Source of the DNA: Calditrichales bacterium MX18-03
Lineage (GTDB): Bacteria > Bacillota > Clostridia > Lutisporales > Lutisporaceae
NCBI GenBank assembly: GCA_021083345.1
Contig: JAJGRE010000002.1
Span: forward strand, 682,001-746,000
Reading direction: 5' to 3'
Length of the DNA: 64,000 bases
Positions 27,077-35,815 of the stretch are shown here, in pieces (position 1 is the stretch's first letter; every line of letters starts with the position of its first letter). The notes under the pieces are model-generated. The model was not told where the DNA came from. It saw only the letters and a program-made list of their open reading frames with translations, and did not search any database. The translations under genes were made by a program, and so were the position numbers.

Positions 27077-27105
27077 AAAAAAAATCCCGGACTGGCGTCC
27101 GGGAT
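27077..27105 (-). terminator. Terminator after the secreted protein gene
   Basis: Perfect 9-bp stem ATCCCGGAC (27084-27092) with 27097-27105, TGGC loop, and seven to eight T on the minus strand. Confidence 0.9.
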
Positions 27106-27128
27106 GCCATACTGCATCGCTTATCTCT

Positions 27129-27848
27129 CTATAATTTAGCTTTTGCTGCTTCCTTTACGGCCTTCTGGTGGTTGGGATCCACCCGGTTGGTGCCGTGGGT
27201 GCGGCTGTTCAAGAAGTGCACATCAATGTGACCGTCCATATCATTGTCCTTCACTTTGTCCAGGTTATAGCCCCGGCCATAGCCTGCGCTTCTGCTGCTG
27301 ACAATTTTATTGACCGGTTGTTCGTCCAGTCCGGCATGGGGCATTCCCGCCATTGAAGCGGCCAATCTTCTGCCGTCGACCTCCAATATGACGGGTCGTC
27401 TGTTCCAATTCCATGAACCTCCCCAGACCTCCTGCATGACGACGGTATCCTCTTCGGTCAGCGTTTCACAATCGGCGTGATTCCTTCCATAGGTCCTTTT
27501 TACATAAAAGCTTTTCCCGGTCCAGACATCTGTAACCTTGGCAACCGCACCGATATAGAACACCGTTTTGGCTTCCTTCCACCAGTCCAGAACCTCAATT
27601 TTACTTTCAGCAAGCTTGCTGGCTGTGAGCCTGTTTGTTGATTTCAACTGAACCTGAGCATTTGCAGCTTGCTCTGCAGTGTCCTCGCTTAAGGTTTTCA
27701 AATATGCCAGATACTCCGCTTCGGCGTTCCGTCTCTCATTGGTCAGGTACGCCAGGTATTCCGCCTCCGCATTATAGTCGGCATGAACCAGAATGGTTCC
27801 TGAAAAAATGAAAATCAACAGAAAAATTAAAAGCTTGTCTCTTCTCAT
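27129..27848 (-). CDS. Secreted protein of unknown function with a conserved clostridial C-terminal domain
   Basis: 239 residues. A clear signal peptide (LLIFLLIFIFSGTILVHA, cleaved near residue 23) is followed by two copies of NAEAEYLAYL (near residues 26 and 41) and a coiled region. The C-terminal domain, about residues 85-225, contains VTDVWTGKSFYVKRTYGRNH, ADCETLTEEDT, WNWNRRPVILEVDGRRLAAS, GMPHAG and a final HVD-type HIDVHFLNSRTHG run. Conserved His, Asp and Arg residues suggest an enzyme or metal-binding site, but I cannot name a function. The start ATG has a GGAGAGGAG-type site. Strong terminator downstream. Confidence 0.7.
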   Translation of the reverse strand: MRRDKLLIFLLIFIFSGTILVHADYNAEAEYLAYLTNERRNAEAEYLAYLKTLSEDTAEQAANAQVQLKSTNRLTASKLAESKIEVLDWWKEAKTVFYIGAVAKVTDVWTGKSFYVKRTYGRNHADCETLTEEDTVVMQEVWGGSWNWNRRPVILEVDGRRLAASMAGMPHAGLDEQPVNKIVSSRSAGYGRGYNLDKVKDNDMDGHIDVHFLNSRTHGTNRVDPNHQKAVKEAAKAKL

Positions 27849-28251
27849 GAAATCTCCTCTCCTGATACAACAAAACGAGAAAAAAGAGTTTTAACGTTTT
27901 GTTGCTCTTCAGCTTACGAGGTTAGTTGACGGATTCGGACGGAGAGTTCGCCCTAGGTTCACTTGCAGCACAAGTAACCGTTCACCCCATTGTATTCCCC
28001 CGCTCCCATATTCAAGTGTTTTATGGGATTCAGCTTAAAAAAATCCAATATTTGTTGCTTCCGCAAATTGTCTATTCTTGCAGTACGGCTTGTCTTTAGT
28101 TTACATAAATGTTCCCGTTTTTTCAATGGTATGATATGCCTTCCGCAAGCTGCCGCCATTATTACATTGTAGTCAAGCATTATCGGTGTCACTTTTTTTT
28201 CCGCTGAATACTATGTTAATGTATAAAATTTTTTAGTGCGGGTGAAAACAA
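27849..28251. other. Intergenic region between divergent genes
   Basis: About 400 bp between divergent genes, AT-rich toward the right. It contains CAAAACG...CGTTTTG as an inverted repeat near 27872-27904, just before the secreted protein gene. A 77-codon frame on the minus strand (27959-28192) has a GTG start and no ribosome site and is not accepted. It must hold the promoters of both flanking genes, but I see no clear -35/-10 pair. Confidence 0.4.
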
Positions 28252-29586
28252 ATGTACAACAATTTTTATGGAAATCTGCGCGACCTTGTTGTCGGCGTCA
28301 ACGCCCGGGTTCCGCTTTCCAACGGACAGCTAGTGACCGGTATCAACTTCGACAACGCTGCCACGACCCCGCCATTTGTATCGGTAATGCAGGCTGTAAC
28401 GAATTTTGCACCATGGTATTCCTCCATCCACAGGGGAACCGGATATAAATCCCAGTATGCATCGGATCTATATGAAAATTCCAGAGAGGCGGTCAGGGCT
28501 TTTGTCGGTGCAGGTCCGGAAAATACAGTCATCTATGTGAAAAACACTTCTGAGGCAATCAACAAGCTCTCTTTCCGCTTTTCTAACCGGTGCAAGCATC
28601 CGGTGGTGCTTTCTACCTTCATGGAGCACCATTCCAATGACCTGCCCTGGCGTGACAAGTACTATGTCGACTATATCGATATTGATGGTCAAGGGCGCCT
28701 GATCCTGGAGGATGCGGAAAAAAAACTGCGGAAGCACAGGGGCCGTGTTAAATTGGTTACTGTTACAGGTGCTTCCAATGTTACCGGATTCAAGAATCCG
28801 ATATACGAAATCGCCAGGCTTGCACACAAATATGATGCAAAAATCCTTGTAGATGCAGCACAGTTGATTGCCCATGCCGCAATTGATATGAGGCCGTCCG
28901 GCTCGCCCGAGCACATTGACTATCTTGTTTTCTCCGCTCACAAAATGTACGCCCCCTTTGGCACCGGTGTTCTGATCGGCCCTACAGCCGATTTTGAGAA
29001 AGGTGAGCCGGACTACAAGGGAGGCGGCACAATCCGCATCGTTACCCATGATCATGTGAAATGGGCTGCACCGCCTCAGAAGGACGAGGCCGGCACACCC
29101 AATGTCATGGGTGTGGTTGCACTCCAGGAGGCAATCAAAACCATTAATACCATTGGTATTGAGTATATTGAAAAGTATGAGGCCGGCTTACTGGAGCATA
29201 CCATGCTGCGACTGAATCCCATACCCGATATTGAAATTATCGGGCGGGAAGACTGCTGCCACAGAGTCGGCATCATCCCTTTCAATATCGCAGATATGCC
29301 CCACCAGATCACCGCCTCCGCCTTAGCTGCCGAAGCCGGCATTTCTGTCCGGAACGGCTGCTTCTGTGCGCAGCCCTATGTCCAGAAGCTGCTGAGCGTC
29401 CCACGACGGGAAATCCGCAGGCGGATGCGCAATCCTTCTTTGCCCCATCCGGGGCTGGTACGCCTCAGCTTCGGGCTGTATAATACCCGTGATGAGATCG
29501 ATGCATTGGCTGCACAGCTGAACCACATCAGCCGGAACAAGGAGGCGTACCTGAAAAAGTATCAATATGTGATGGAATCCGAGTAA
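28252..29586 (+). CDS. Aminotransferase class V (SufS/Csd-like) PLP enzyme
   Basis: 444 residues. Residues FDNAATTPP near 33, HHSNDLPWR near 124, the PLP lysine in FSAHKMYAPFGTGVL near 228, and a cysteine loop SVRNGCFCAQPY near 366 give the cysteine desulfurase plan, with the catalytic Cys candidate in RNGCFC. The adjacent DsrE-like gene suggests a sulfur relay in which the persulfide is passed on. It is longer than SufS and not in a suf operon, so a different sulfur or selenium acceptor is possible. The ribosome site GGGTG is weak. Confidence 0.82.
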   Translation: MYNNFYGNLRDLVVGVNARVPLSNGQLVTGINFDNAATTPPFVSVMQAVTNFAPWYSSIHRGTGYKSQYASDLYENSREAVRAFVGAGPENTVIYVKNTSEAINKLSFRFSNRCKHPVVLSTFMEHHSNDLPWRDKYYVDYIDIDGQGRLILEDAEKKLRKHRGRVKLVTVTGASNVTGFKNPIYEIARLAHKYDAKILVDAAQLIAHAAIDMRPSGSPEHIDYLVFSAHKMYAPFGTGVLIGPTADFEKGEPDYKGGGTIRIVTHDHVKWAAPPQKDEAGTPNVMGVVALQEAIKTINTIGIEYIEKYEAGLLEHTMLRLNPIPDIEIIGREDCCHRVGIIPFNIADMPHQITASALAAEAGISVRNGCFCAQPYVQKLLSVPRREIRRRMRNPSLPHPGLVRLSFGLYNTRDEIDALAAQLNHISRNKEAYLKKYQYVMESE

Positions 29587-29590
29587 ACTG

Positions 29591-29619
29591 GTTAAAATAC
29601 TTGTTGTAAGTATTTTAAC
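29591..29619. promoter_or_regulatory. Perfect inverted repeat between the SufS-like and DsrE-like genes
   Basis: GTTAAAATACTT (29591-29602) and its exact complement (29608-29619) with a 5-nt spacer, placed 5 bp after one stop codon and 12 bp before the next ribosome site. It lacks the GC-rich stem and T tail of a terminator; it may be an operator or an mRNA-processing or stability hairpin. Confidence 0.6.
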
Positions 29620-29635
29620 AAAAGGAGGCAGCTTG

Positions 29636-30112
29636 ATGAACAAAAGACTGAACATCCTGATGTTCAGCGGAGACTACGACAAGGCCTTAGCCGCGCTGAT
29701 CCTGGCCAATACTGCCAGAGAGCTGGAAGCAGATGTGACCATGTTTTTTGCCTTCTGGGGACTATGTCTCCTTCGCGATCCGGAAAAGGTATCCATGGAG
29801 GACAAATCGGCTTATGAGAAGATGTTCGGGATGATGACACCCAAAGGGCCCGAAGCCCTGCCGCTGTCCAAGATGAACTTTGCCGGCCTGGGCAAGAAAA
29901 TGCTGCTGGATATGATGGATGATGACAGCGCACCGCATCTCAGCGACTTTCTAAGCGGTGCCCGAAAAAAGGGTGTCAAATTCTATGGCTGCAAGCTTTC
30001 CATGGAGATCATGGGCATCACCAGGGAAGAGCTTATCCCTGAGCTGGAAGTGGTGGAAGCCAAGACCTATCTCCAGGATGCCCTGGAATCGGATATGCAA
30101 TTGTTTATATAA
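29636..30112 (+). CDS. DsrE/DsrF-like sulfur-carrier family protein
   Basis: 159 residues. MNKRLNILMFSGDYDKALAA at the start, FFAFWGLCLLRD near residue 43 and GVKFYGCKLSMEIMGITREEL near residue 114 match the DsrE-like family, in which cysteines in these positions carry persulfide sulfur. Both Cys (WGLC and YGC) are present. The ATG at 29636 has AGGAGG 7 nt upstream. It follows the SufS-like gene by 49 bp and is ended by a terminator at 30117. Confidence 0.85.
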   Translation: MNKRLNILMFSGDYDKALAALILANTARELEADVTMFFAFWGLCLLRDPEKVSMEDKSAYEKMFGMMTPKGPEALPLSKMNFAGLGKKMLLDMMDDDSAPHLSDFLSGARKKGVKFYGCKLSMEIMGITREELIPELEVVEAKTYLQDALESDMQLFI

Positions 30113-30116
30113 GGAG

Positions 30117-30156
30117 AAATGCACGACCGGTATCTATTCACCAGCCGTGCATTTTT
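30117..30156 (+). terminator. Terminator after the DsrE-like gene
   Basis: AAATGCACG (30117-30125) pairs with CGTGCATTT (30146-30154) and is followed by further T. Confidence 0.75.
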
Positions 30157-30294
30157 CAGTTATGCTTCTTCCGACTGAAGCATTGTCGAAGAAAGCTTGT
30201 CTCTCTATGAAAATGTCATGAATAATCTGCTCAGTCAGATAATAGATTTTAAAGACAGGTTATGGAAAAATACGAAGCTTGCGAGGGATCTGCT

Positions 30295-31569
30295 ATGGAA
30301 CTGTACTTGAGAAAGCTGCTCCGCATTGGACTGGCAGCTTTTCTGCTCATATTGCTTGGCATTATGCCTGCATACGGCAGTTTTGACCCGGATAAAGTGA
30401 GAGACGTGGATGTACACTGGGCAAAAGACTACATAGAAGAGATTGTGCAAGAAGATATTATGGAATGCTATCCAAACGGGTTCTTCAAGCCGAATAAACC
30501 CGTTTCTCGAGCTTCCTTCATCAGGTATCTGGTATCCTCGCTGTCACTGAATAAAGCTGCGGATATGCTTTTCAGGGATTCCCGCAACCATTGGGCAAAC
30601 GGTTATATCGGAGCAGCCATCAAGCAAGGCATTATTAAAGCAGATGAATATGACGGATTGAACTTCGAACCGGGCAGGTATATTACACAAGCTGAAGCGA
30701 CTCGAATGATCGCAAGGGTATTGGGTCAGGAAGGGCTTATTTCCGGCTCCCCTTACGGTAGAATCAAGCCGGACAGTCATATGACAAGGGCTGAGACAGC
30801 AACCATCATTATAAAAATGCTTGATAAAAAGCCTTTCCATAGTCAGGATGAAGTCACAATTGCAATTTTCGGAACTGACGAGCGGTCTACTGAAACGGCT
30901 AGAAGCGATATCATCATGCTTCTGAAAATTCAGCCTGCTCAACGTAAGGCGCTCATCATTTCTATCCCCCGGGATACCAAGGTGGAAATACCGGGATTCG
31001 GCAGCGACAAAATCAACCATGCCTATGCCTTCGGCGGATCTCAACTGATGAAAACGACGCTGGAACAGCTTTTCAACACGAGGGTTGATTACACTTTAAA
31101 GCTGGGATTTGAGGAATTTAAGGCGATCATCGATGCACTAGGAGGCGTTCAGGTTAACGCCGGAAAGGATTTTGCATATGGCTCTGAGGTCATCGTGAAA
31201 AAAGGAGAGATCAAGCTGAATGGAGACCAGGCATTGTTTTATGTGCGCTACCGGTCTGATTCCGAAGGGGATTTCGGGAGGATCAAAAGACAGCAGGAGG
31301 TTGTTCACTCTATTGCAAATGGCGTAATTGGCGCCAAGAACGATTTATCAGTCTTGATGGAGCTATTTGATATTCTTGTCAGCCATGCAGAGCCCAATAT
31401 TGCTCTGGGTGATCTTTTATTAAAATTGCCTGCCTACACCGGTTCGGAGCCTTTCTTTTTTGATTGCCATACTTTGAATACCGGCTCGAAAAAGATAAAC
31501 GGGATCTGGTATGAGTTGGTTGATTCAATCAATTTGGAAAAACTGCAAAAAATACTGAGCGATAGATAA
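30295..31569 (+). CDS. SLH-domain LytR-CpsA-Psr (LCP) fusion protein
   Basis: 424 residues. A signal/anchor segment (residues 8-26) leads to two full and one short S-layer homology repeats (about 30-165; HWAKDYIEEIVQEDIMECYP, NHWANGYIGAAIKQGII, DSHMTRAETATIIIKML). These are followed by an LCP domain (about 180-340) with FGTDERSTETARSDIIMLL, the pyrophosphate-site SIPRDTKVEIPG, INHAYAFGG and RIKRQQEVV. LCP enzymes transfer undecaprenyl-linked glycopolymers to peptidoglycan. The ATG at 30295 is chosen because GAGGG lies 7 nt upstream and the signal segment then starts correctly. It converges on the polysaccharide locus. Confidence 0.85.
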   Translation: MELYLRKLLRIGLAAFLLILLGIMPAYGSFDPDKVRDVDVHWAKDYIEEIVQEDIMECYPNGFFKPNKPVSRASFIRYLVSSLSLNKAADMLFRDSRNHWANGYIGAAIKQGIIKADEYDGLNFEPGRYITQAEATRMIARVLGQEGLISGSPYGRIKPDSHMTRAETATIIIKMLDKKPFHSQDEVTIAIFGTDERSTETARSDIIMLLKIQPAQRKALIISIPRDTKVEIPGFGSDKINHAYAFGGSQLMKTTLEQLFNTRVDYTLKLGFEEFKAIIDALGGVQVNAGKDFAYGSEVIVKKGEIKLNGDQALFYVRYRSDSEGDFGRIKRQQEVVHSIANGVIGAKNDLSVLMELFDILVSHAEPNIALGDLLLKLPAYTGSEPFFFDCHTLNTGSKKINGIWYELVDSINLEKLQKILSDR

Positions 31570-31598
31570 AGCTTTTTAAGCATTTATCTTACAATTCC

Positions 31599-32111
31599 CT
31601 ACGATGCTTTTTTATTTGCCATCTTTCCCGCAAACTGACCGGACAAGCAAAGCATTACAGCCAGAAGTATACCCAGCGCATCCGATACAAAGTCCTTGAT
31701 CTCTTTCCCCCGCCCGGGTACATAGGCCTGATGCCATTCGTCCAGCCCTGCCAGGATACAGCTTAGCAGCAAAGTCAGAACAAGCGAAGCTGGCAGGCAT
31801 GTTCCTGAACGACTTAACGCCTTAAATAGAAAGAAGGAGAAAACAAAATACACAAAGGTATGTGCAAGCTGCCTAAGCTGCTGGTTCATTAAAGCAATCC
31901 TGTGTGCGTTTTCTGATGTGCTTGATTCTACCAGACCCAGCTGCTCCGCGGCTTTCAAAATCATTTTTGTGACCCATTTGCTAGTTCCGTCTGATTCGAC
32001 TGCCGTCTGGGAGGATAATGCGAAGATCATTATAATCGAAGCAAGCACCATAATCCATGCGAATACCTTGTATCCTTTCAAATGATCATATTCCCTCCAC
32101 TTCATACCCAT
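31599..32111 (-). CDS. VanZ-family membrane protein
   Basis: 170 residues with about four membrane helices. VanZ signature in AGLDEWHQAYVPGRGKEIKDF (broken here at residues about 120-140) and the N-terminal FALSSQTAVESDGTS. VanZ-like proteins modify the envelope and can lower teicoplanin binding; the exact activity is unknown. The ATG at 32109-32111 directly follows the stop of the flippase gene (TAAATG), so it is the translationally coupled last gene of the polysaccharide operon. Confidence 0.82.
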   Translation of the reverse strand: MGMKWREYDHLKGYKVFAWIMVLASIIMIFALSSQTAVESDGTSKWVTKMILKAAEQLGLVESSTSENAHRIALMNQQLRQLAHTFVYFVFSFFLFKALSRSGTCLPASLVLTLLLSCILAGLDEWHQAYVPGRGKEIKDFVSDALGILLAVMLCLSGQFAGKMANKKAS

Positions 32112-33704
32112 TTACACTGTTTTCCTTCCTGTGCTTTGTGTGTCACAAACACATGTCCTCATATACCCTTTGAATTTTGTTTTTATACTTCTTATTATGG
32201 AAAGCAATAAATTGCGTATAAAGTAGAACTCTTTTGTCTTATTAAACACTGCCCAAACGATGATGTTGGGTATTGTCAAGCATATAACTCCTTTGGCAAT
32301 GAGTTCCATCACCCCTGTATAAAGCACATAAGCGCATGCCCAATATGTTATAAAACCTGCACTAAGTGTAATGACTGTATGAACCAAGAGTTTTATGAAA
32401 TATTCACCTACTCTCCTGTCAAATATGCGCTTATAAATTACATACGGTTCAATCCATAAACAAGTAGTCACCATGCTGATCAGGGTTCCAATGAATATGC
32501 CTGCAATGCCAATCGTGGCACCCAAGACAATCGAAATCACTAAGTTGATAATGACTTCAAATAAAGCCTTAAACCGATCGTTCCAGTAAAGCCCATATGC
32601 AGCTTGAAATGTTAAAACCGCACTTCGCATCCCTTTTATATAGAAATTTGCAGTCAATATTAGCACGATCCCTTGTGACATGAGAAAGTCGCTGCCGAAC
32701 GCCAGGCTTATAAACGGATCAATCAAGATGAACAAGCTTATACTGGAAAAGCAGAAAACCCAAGATGTCACAAATTCTGTGCAGAGAAAAATCTCATAAG
32801 CTTTTTCTTTTGATTCGGTAGCACCTAGATGACCAATACTGGCAGTTATCGAAGAAAATATCTGACTGATAACAATGTTTAATGCATTAATGATCATGTA
32901 ATAATTTGAGTATAGCCCGACCCAGACAATTCCAATCATCGACGAAATCAGAATATTGTCTGTTGAATCAACGACAATCCCTCCAAGCTTATGAAAAATC
33001 ATGGCACTGGTATTTCTGATAATTTGTCGCCTCGTATGATCATCAACTTTTTTGCTTGATCTTTTTTTCAAAAAAGGATACATTTTTTCTGCTTTTCTAG
33101 AGATGGCGATATTTTCTCCCAGGGTGCACATCATTTGCAGAACCAGGAAAAAAATATAGTTTCTGGTTAATACCAAAATAATGATTTGCAGAATATTTAA
33201 TATTAAATAAAACCCGTATCTATAATAAGTCGCAATGTACCTGTATTGATCTGCGATAATCAAAGAGCGTTTATACGAATAAAAATATGAAATGGTGGCG
33301 TTTGCGACAAAAAGCAAATAGATCAAATAAATATGGGGGATATCCGGTATGTCTCTAATGATATATTCTAAAAACGGTGTGATGAGCAAACCTAATACTG
33401 CTACGATACATCCGATAATTTGATAAGCTCTTCGATATAACTCAATTAATGCCTGCGTCTTGTATTGATTTCTATCAGCCAAAGGCTTATATAAGCTATA
33501 GGTTATGGCAGTGCCTATCCCTAAATCAGCCATTGAAAGCACAGTGAGAATATTGGAAAACAATCCATTAACGCCCAAGTACGCTTTTCCTAAAAACTTT
33601 ATAAAGAAAATACGCGCTATGAAACTAATGATTATGCCTATTAATTGAGCTATAAATGCAACATAGATGTTTGTTATTGAATTCTGGGTTCTACCTGCAT
33701 TCAT
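32112..33704 (-). CDS. Polysaccharide flippase (Wzx-like, MOP superfamily)
   Basis: 530 residues with 12-14 predicted membrane helices. The N-terminus carries NIYVAFIAQLIGIIISFIAR and FLGKAYLGVNGLFSNIL, typical of oligosaccharide flippases, and a central DSTDNILISSMIG segment. Moves undecaprenyl-linked repeat units across the membrane. The region is AT-rich compared with its flanks. The end is basic and probably cytoplasmic. Confidence 0.85.
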   Translation of the reverse strand: MNAGRTQNSITNIYVAFIAQLIGIIISFIARIFFIKFLGKAYLGVNGLFSNILTVLSMADLGIGTAITYSLYKPLADRNQYKTQALIELYRRAYQIIGCIVAVLGLLITPFLEYIIRDIPDIPHIYLIYLLFVANATISYFYSYKRSLIIADQYRYIATYYRYGFYLILNILQIIILVLTRNYIFFLVLQMMCTLGENIAISRKAEKMYPFLKKRSSKKVDDHTRRQIIRNTSAMIFHKLGGIVVDSTDNILISSMIGIVWVGLYSNYYMIINALNIVISQIFSSITASIGHLGATESKEKAYEIFLCTEFVTSWVFCFSSISLFILIDPFISLAFGSDFLMSQGIVLILTANFYIKGMRSAVLTFQAAYGLYWNDRFKALFEVIINLVISIVLGATIGIAGIFIGTLISMVTTCLWIEPYVIYKRIFDRRVGEYFIKLLVHTVITLSAGFITYWACAYVLYTGVMELIAKGVICLTIPNIIVWAVFNKTKEFYFIRNLLLSIIRSIKTKFKGYMRTCVCDTQSTGRKTV

Positions 33705-33716
33705 AGCTACACCTCG

Positions 33717-34808
33717 TTAAACTAAAGAATTTCTATATAACTTCGCATATTGTCCTTCCATCGCTTCTACAGAAAATTTGCTGGAGGCAGTTCTTGCAGC
33801 TTCTCCAAGTTCCTGCCTCAGCTTGCGATTTTTTATGAGTGTAATTAGTGCATCAGCAATATTTTCGTTTTGTGTGTCAACAAGTATTCCTGTTACATTA
33901 TTCTCAATCATATCAGGCACTCCCCCTACACTGGCAGCAACAATTGGCAAGCCAGTAGCCATTGCTTCTATTAAAGTAATAGGCATACCCTCCCATTTCG
34001 AAGGTAAAACAAATATATCTGCTTTATTGAAGTAAGGATATACAGTTGCTTTCATCCCCAAGAACTCAACGCAATCCACCAGGTTCAATTCTTTTACTTT
34101 TTCCGTAACAGCACTTTCCAAAATCCCACAGCCGATCAACTTCAATACGGTATTCGGCTCCTCATCATGAACAATCTTAAAGCTTTCTATTAAACCCAGA
34201 TGATTTTTTTGTTCTGAGAAACGCCCTACATGGAGTATATTGATTTTACTATTTTTCCCTTCATATTCTTCCTTCGGTATGCATTTATTCAAGTCTATCC
34301 CATTGTAAATCATCGGTACTTGTTCATCAGAGAATCTATATTCCTCCATGACCGATTTTTTAACAAGGGGGCTGATAGAAACAGGGATCACCTTGCAATA
34401 TCTATAGAAGAAAGCGTACAGTTTTCTTAGGTGCTTACCCACTTCCTTATTGGCAATATTATGGATCGTATGGATACTTACAGGCACTCTAGCGAGTATT
34501 GCAGCTGGTATTGCAAATGGCATTAAATAAAGATGCGTATGAATAACATCCGGTCTTGCCTTTTTAAAAATCTTATACAGTTTAAAAATAATCGTTAGGT
34601 CGAATCCCTTCTTTTTGCCTAGATACAAAATGGGTATGCCTAGATTTTCTAATCTTTCAGTGATTGCCGAGTGATAGTCGTATAAGCTGACAATACTTAC
34701 ATCAAAAGAATCCTTGATTAAAGCAGCTGCTAGATTCTCTACCATTACTTCTGCGCCGGCGAGTACAAACTTTGGCACAATTTGTATCACGCTTAGTTTT
34801 CTTTGCAT
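33717..34808 (-). CDS. Glycosyltransferase family 4
   Basis: 363 residues, two Rossmann lobes (GT-B). The N-terminal IVPKFVLAGAEVMVENLA contacts the acceptor, ILHVGRFSEQKNHLGLIESF starts the second lobe near residue 190, and the nucleotide-sugar site FVLPSKWEGMPITLIEAMAT near residue 275 contains the E-x7-E motif. Donor and acceptor are unknown; one of three GT4 enzymes that build the repeat unit. The start overlaps the deacetylase gene by 16 bp. Confidence 0.88.
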   Translation of the reverse strand: MQRKLSVIQIVPKFVLAGAEVMVENLAAALIKDSFDVSIVSLYDYHSAITERLENLGIPILYLGKKKGFDLTIIFKLYKIFKKARPDVIHTHLYLMPFAIPAAILARVPVSIHTIHNIANKEVGKHLRKLYAFFYRYCKVIPVSISPLVKKSVMEEYRFSDEQVPMIYNGIDLNKCIPKEEYEGKNSKINILHVGRFSEQKNHLGLIESFKIVHDEEPNTVLKLIGCGILESAVTEKVKELNLVDCVEFLGMKATVYPYFNKADIFVLPSKWEGMPITLIEAMATGLPIVAASVGGVPDMIENNVTGILVDTQNENIADALITLIKNRKLRQELGEAARTASSKFSVEAMEGQYAKLYRNSLV

Positions 34809-35773
34809 GGTTTACCCGACACCTCCAAAGAGTTATAGATATCTAATACCTCTTTCATTGTTACAATATGCAGCTGGCCCTCAGCTCTCTTTTTATCTGC
34901 AAATGAAAAGATTTCCTCCAATACTTCCAGCATTCTGTCTGAGCTTCCCAGATTAAAGGGATGAAACCACACATGATATATTTCATTTCCATTAATGGCT
35001 TTTTCCATTCCTGAACGCGCCTTCTTTAGTCTTGAAGAACTCGGTATATATTTTCTAAATCCATCATACGCTAAAAGCATTTGTGAAGAAGGTATATTTA
35101 ACATTCCTTCTACTTTCTCCAATGATTCTATTGGATAAGTAGGAGGTGATATTCCTAAGAATTGATCCACAATGTGACATATTTTCCTGAGATACAATAG
35201 CTCAATACTCCTATACCAGCTTTGCTCTTTACCTCTATAGATTTGTATCCCTGCTTCAGCTATTGCTTTAAGATGTCCTACATTACCTCTTGGAAAAATG
35301 AGCGTGCGTATGTCTATACCTCTTTCTTTAGCAAGGTTTATACTCTCTTTTATTTGTGAATGCGCAATTTCATCAGTACATTCATTATCACCTATAACGA
35401 CGTGTGAAAAGGTATGCGTGCCTATTTCCTGCGGAATGTCTATCGAAAGGATCTTATCTACAATATCCTTGCCATACCAATACGGATCTTTTTCTATTGA
35501 AGTTCCTGGGTCCATAACATGCCAATCCTGTCTATTAAACCAGCTATATTTCGGTCTAAGAATATTATCATGTCTGCCATCACATTGATCCAAAAACAAA
35601 TGTCCTACCATGGCCCATGTTGCACTCATTTTGTATTTATTTATGAGTTGAATAAGTTTGTCGAAGTTTTCCCTGTATTTCTCAAAATGATTCTTGTAAA
35701 TCACTAAACCATTTTTATCAAATGTGCCCCATGCAAGTTCAACATCGAGTGATAAAACAAAATAGCCAGGCAT
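34793..35773 (-). CDS. Polysaccharide deacetylase family protein
   Basis: 326 residues of the NodB fold. The first motif FVLSLDVELAWGTF carries the metal/base aspartate; IGTHTFSHVVIGDNECTDEI holds the H-x-(3-4)-H pair; FPRGNVGHL replaces the usual FRPPYG; HVWFHPFNLG supplies the last histidine. No signal peptide, so it may act on a lipid-linked sugar on the cytoplasmic face. The ATG at 35771-35773 has AAGGAG 8 nt upstream; a TTG seven codons earlier coincides with that site. Confidence 0.82.
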   Translation of the reverse strand: MPGYFVLSLDVELAWGTFDKNGLVIYKNHFEKYRENFDKLIQLINKYKMSATWAMVGHLFLDQCDGRHDNILRPKYSWFNRQDWHVMDPGTSIEKDPYWYGKDIVDKILSIDIPQEIGTHTFSHVVIGDNECTDEIAHSQIKESINLAKERGIDIRTLIFPRGNVGHLKAIAEAGIQIYRGKEQSWYRSIELLYLRKICHIVDQFLGISPPTYPIESLEKVEGMLNIPSSQMLLAYDGFRKYIPSSSRLKKARSGMEKAINGNEIYHVWFHPFNLGSSDRMLEVLEEIFSFADKKRAEGQLHIVTMKEVLDIYNSLEVSGKPCKEN

Positions 35774-35815
35774 AATTTCAACTCCTTTTCGCAAAAGTAA
35801 ATACTCTACCGCTGA

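Noticed and set aside
27959-28192. 77-codon frame on the minus strand
   Set aside because: GTG start without a ribosome binding site, no recognisable similarity, and composition of intergenic DNA.
31570-31598. Terminator between the SLH-LCP gene and the VanZ gene
   Set aside because: AAGCAT and ATGCTT can pair across about 20 nt, but the stem is only 6 bp and the loop is large, so it was not annotated.
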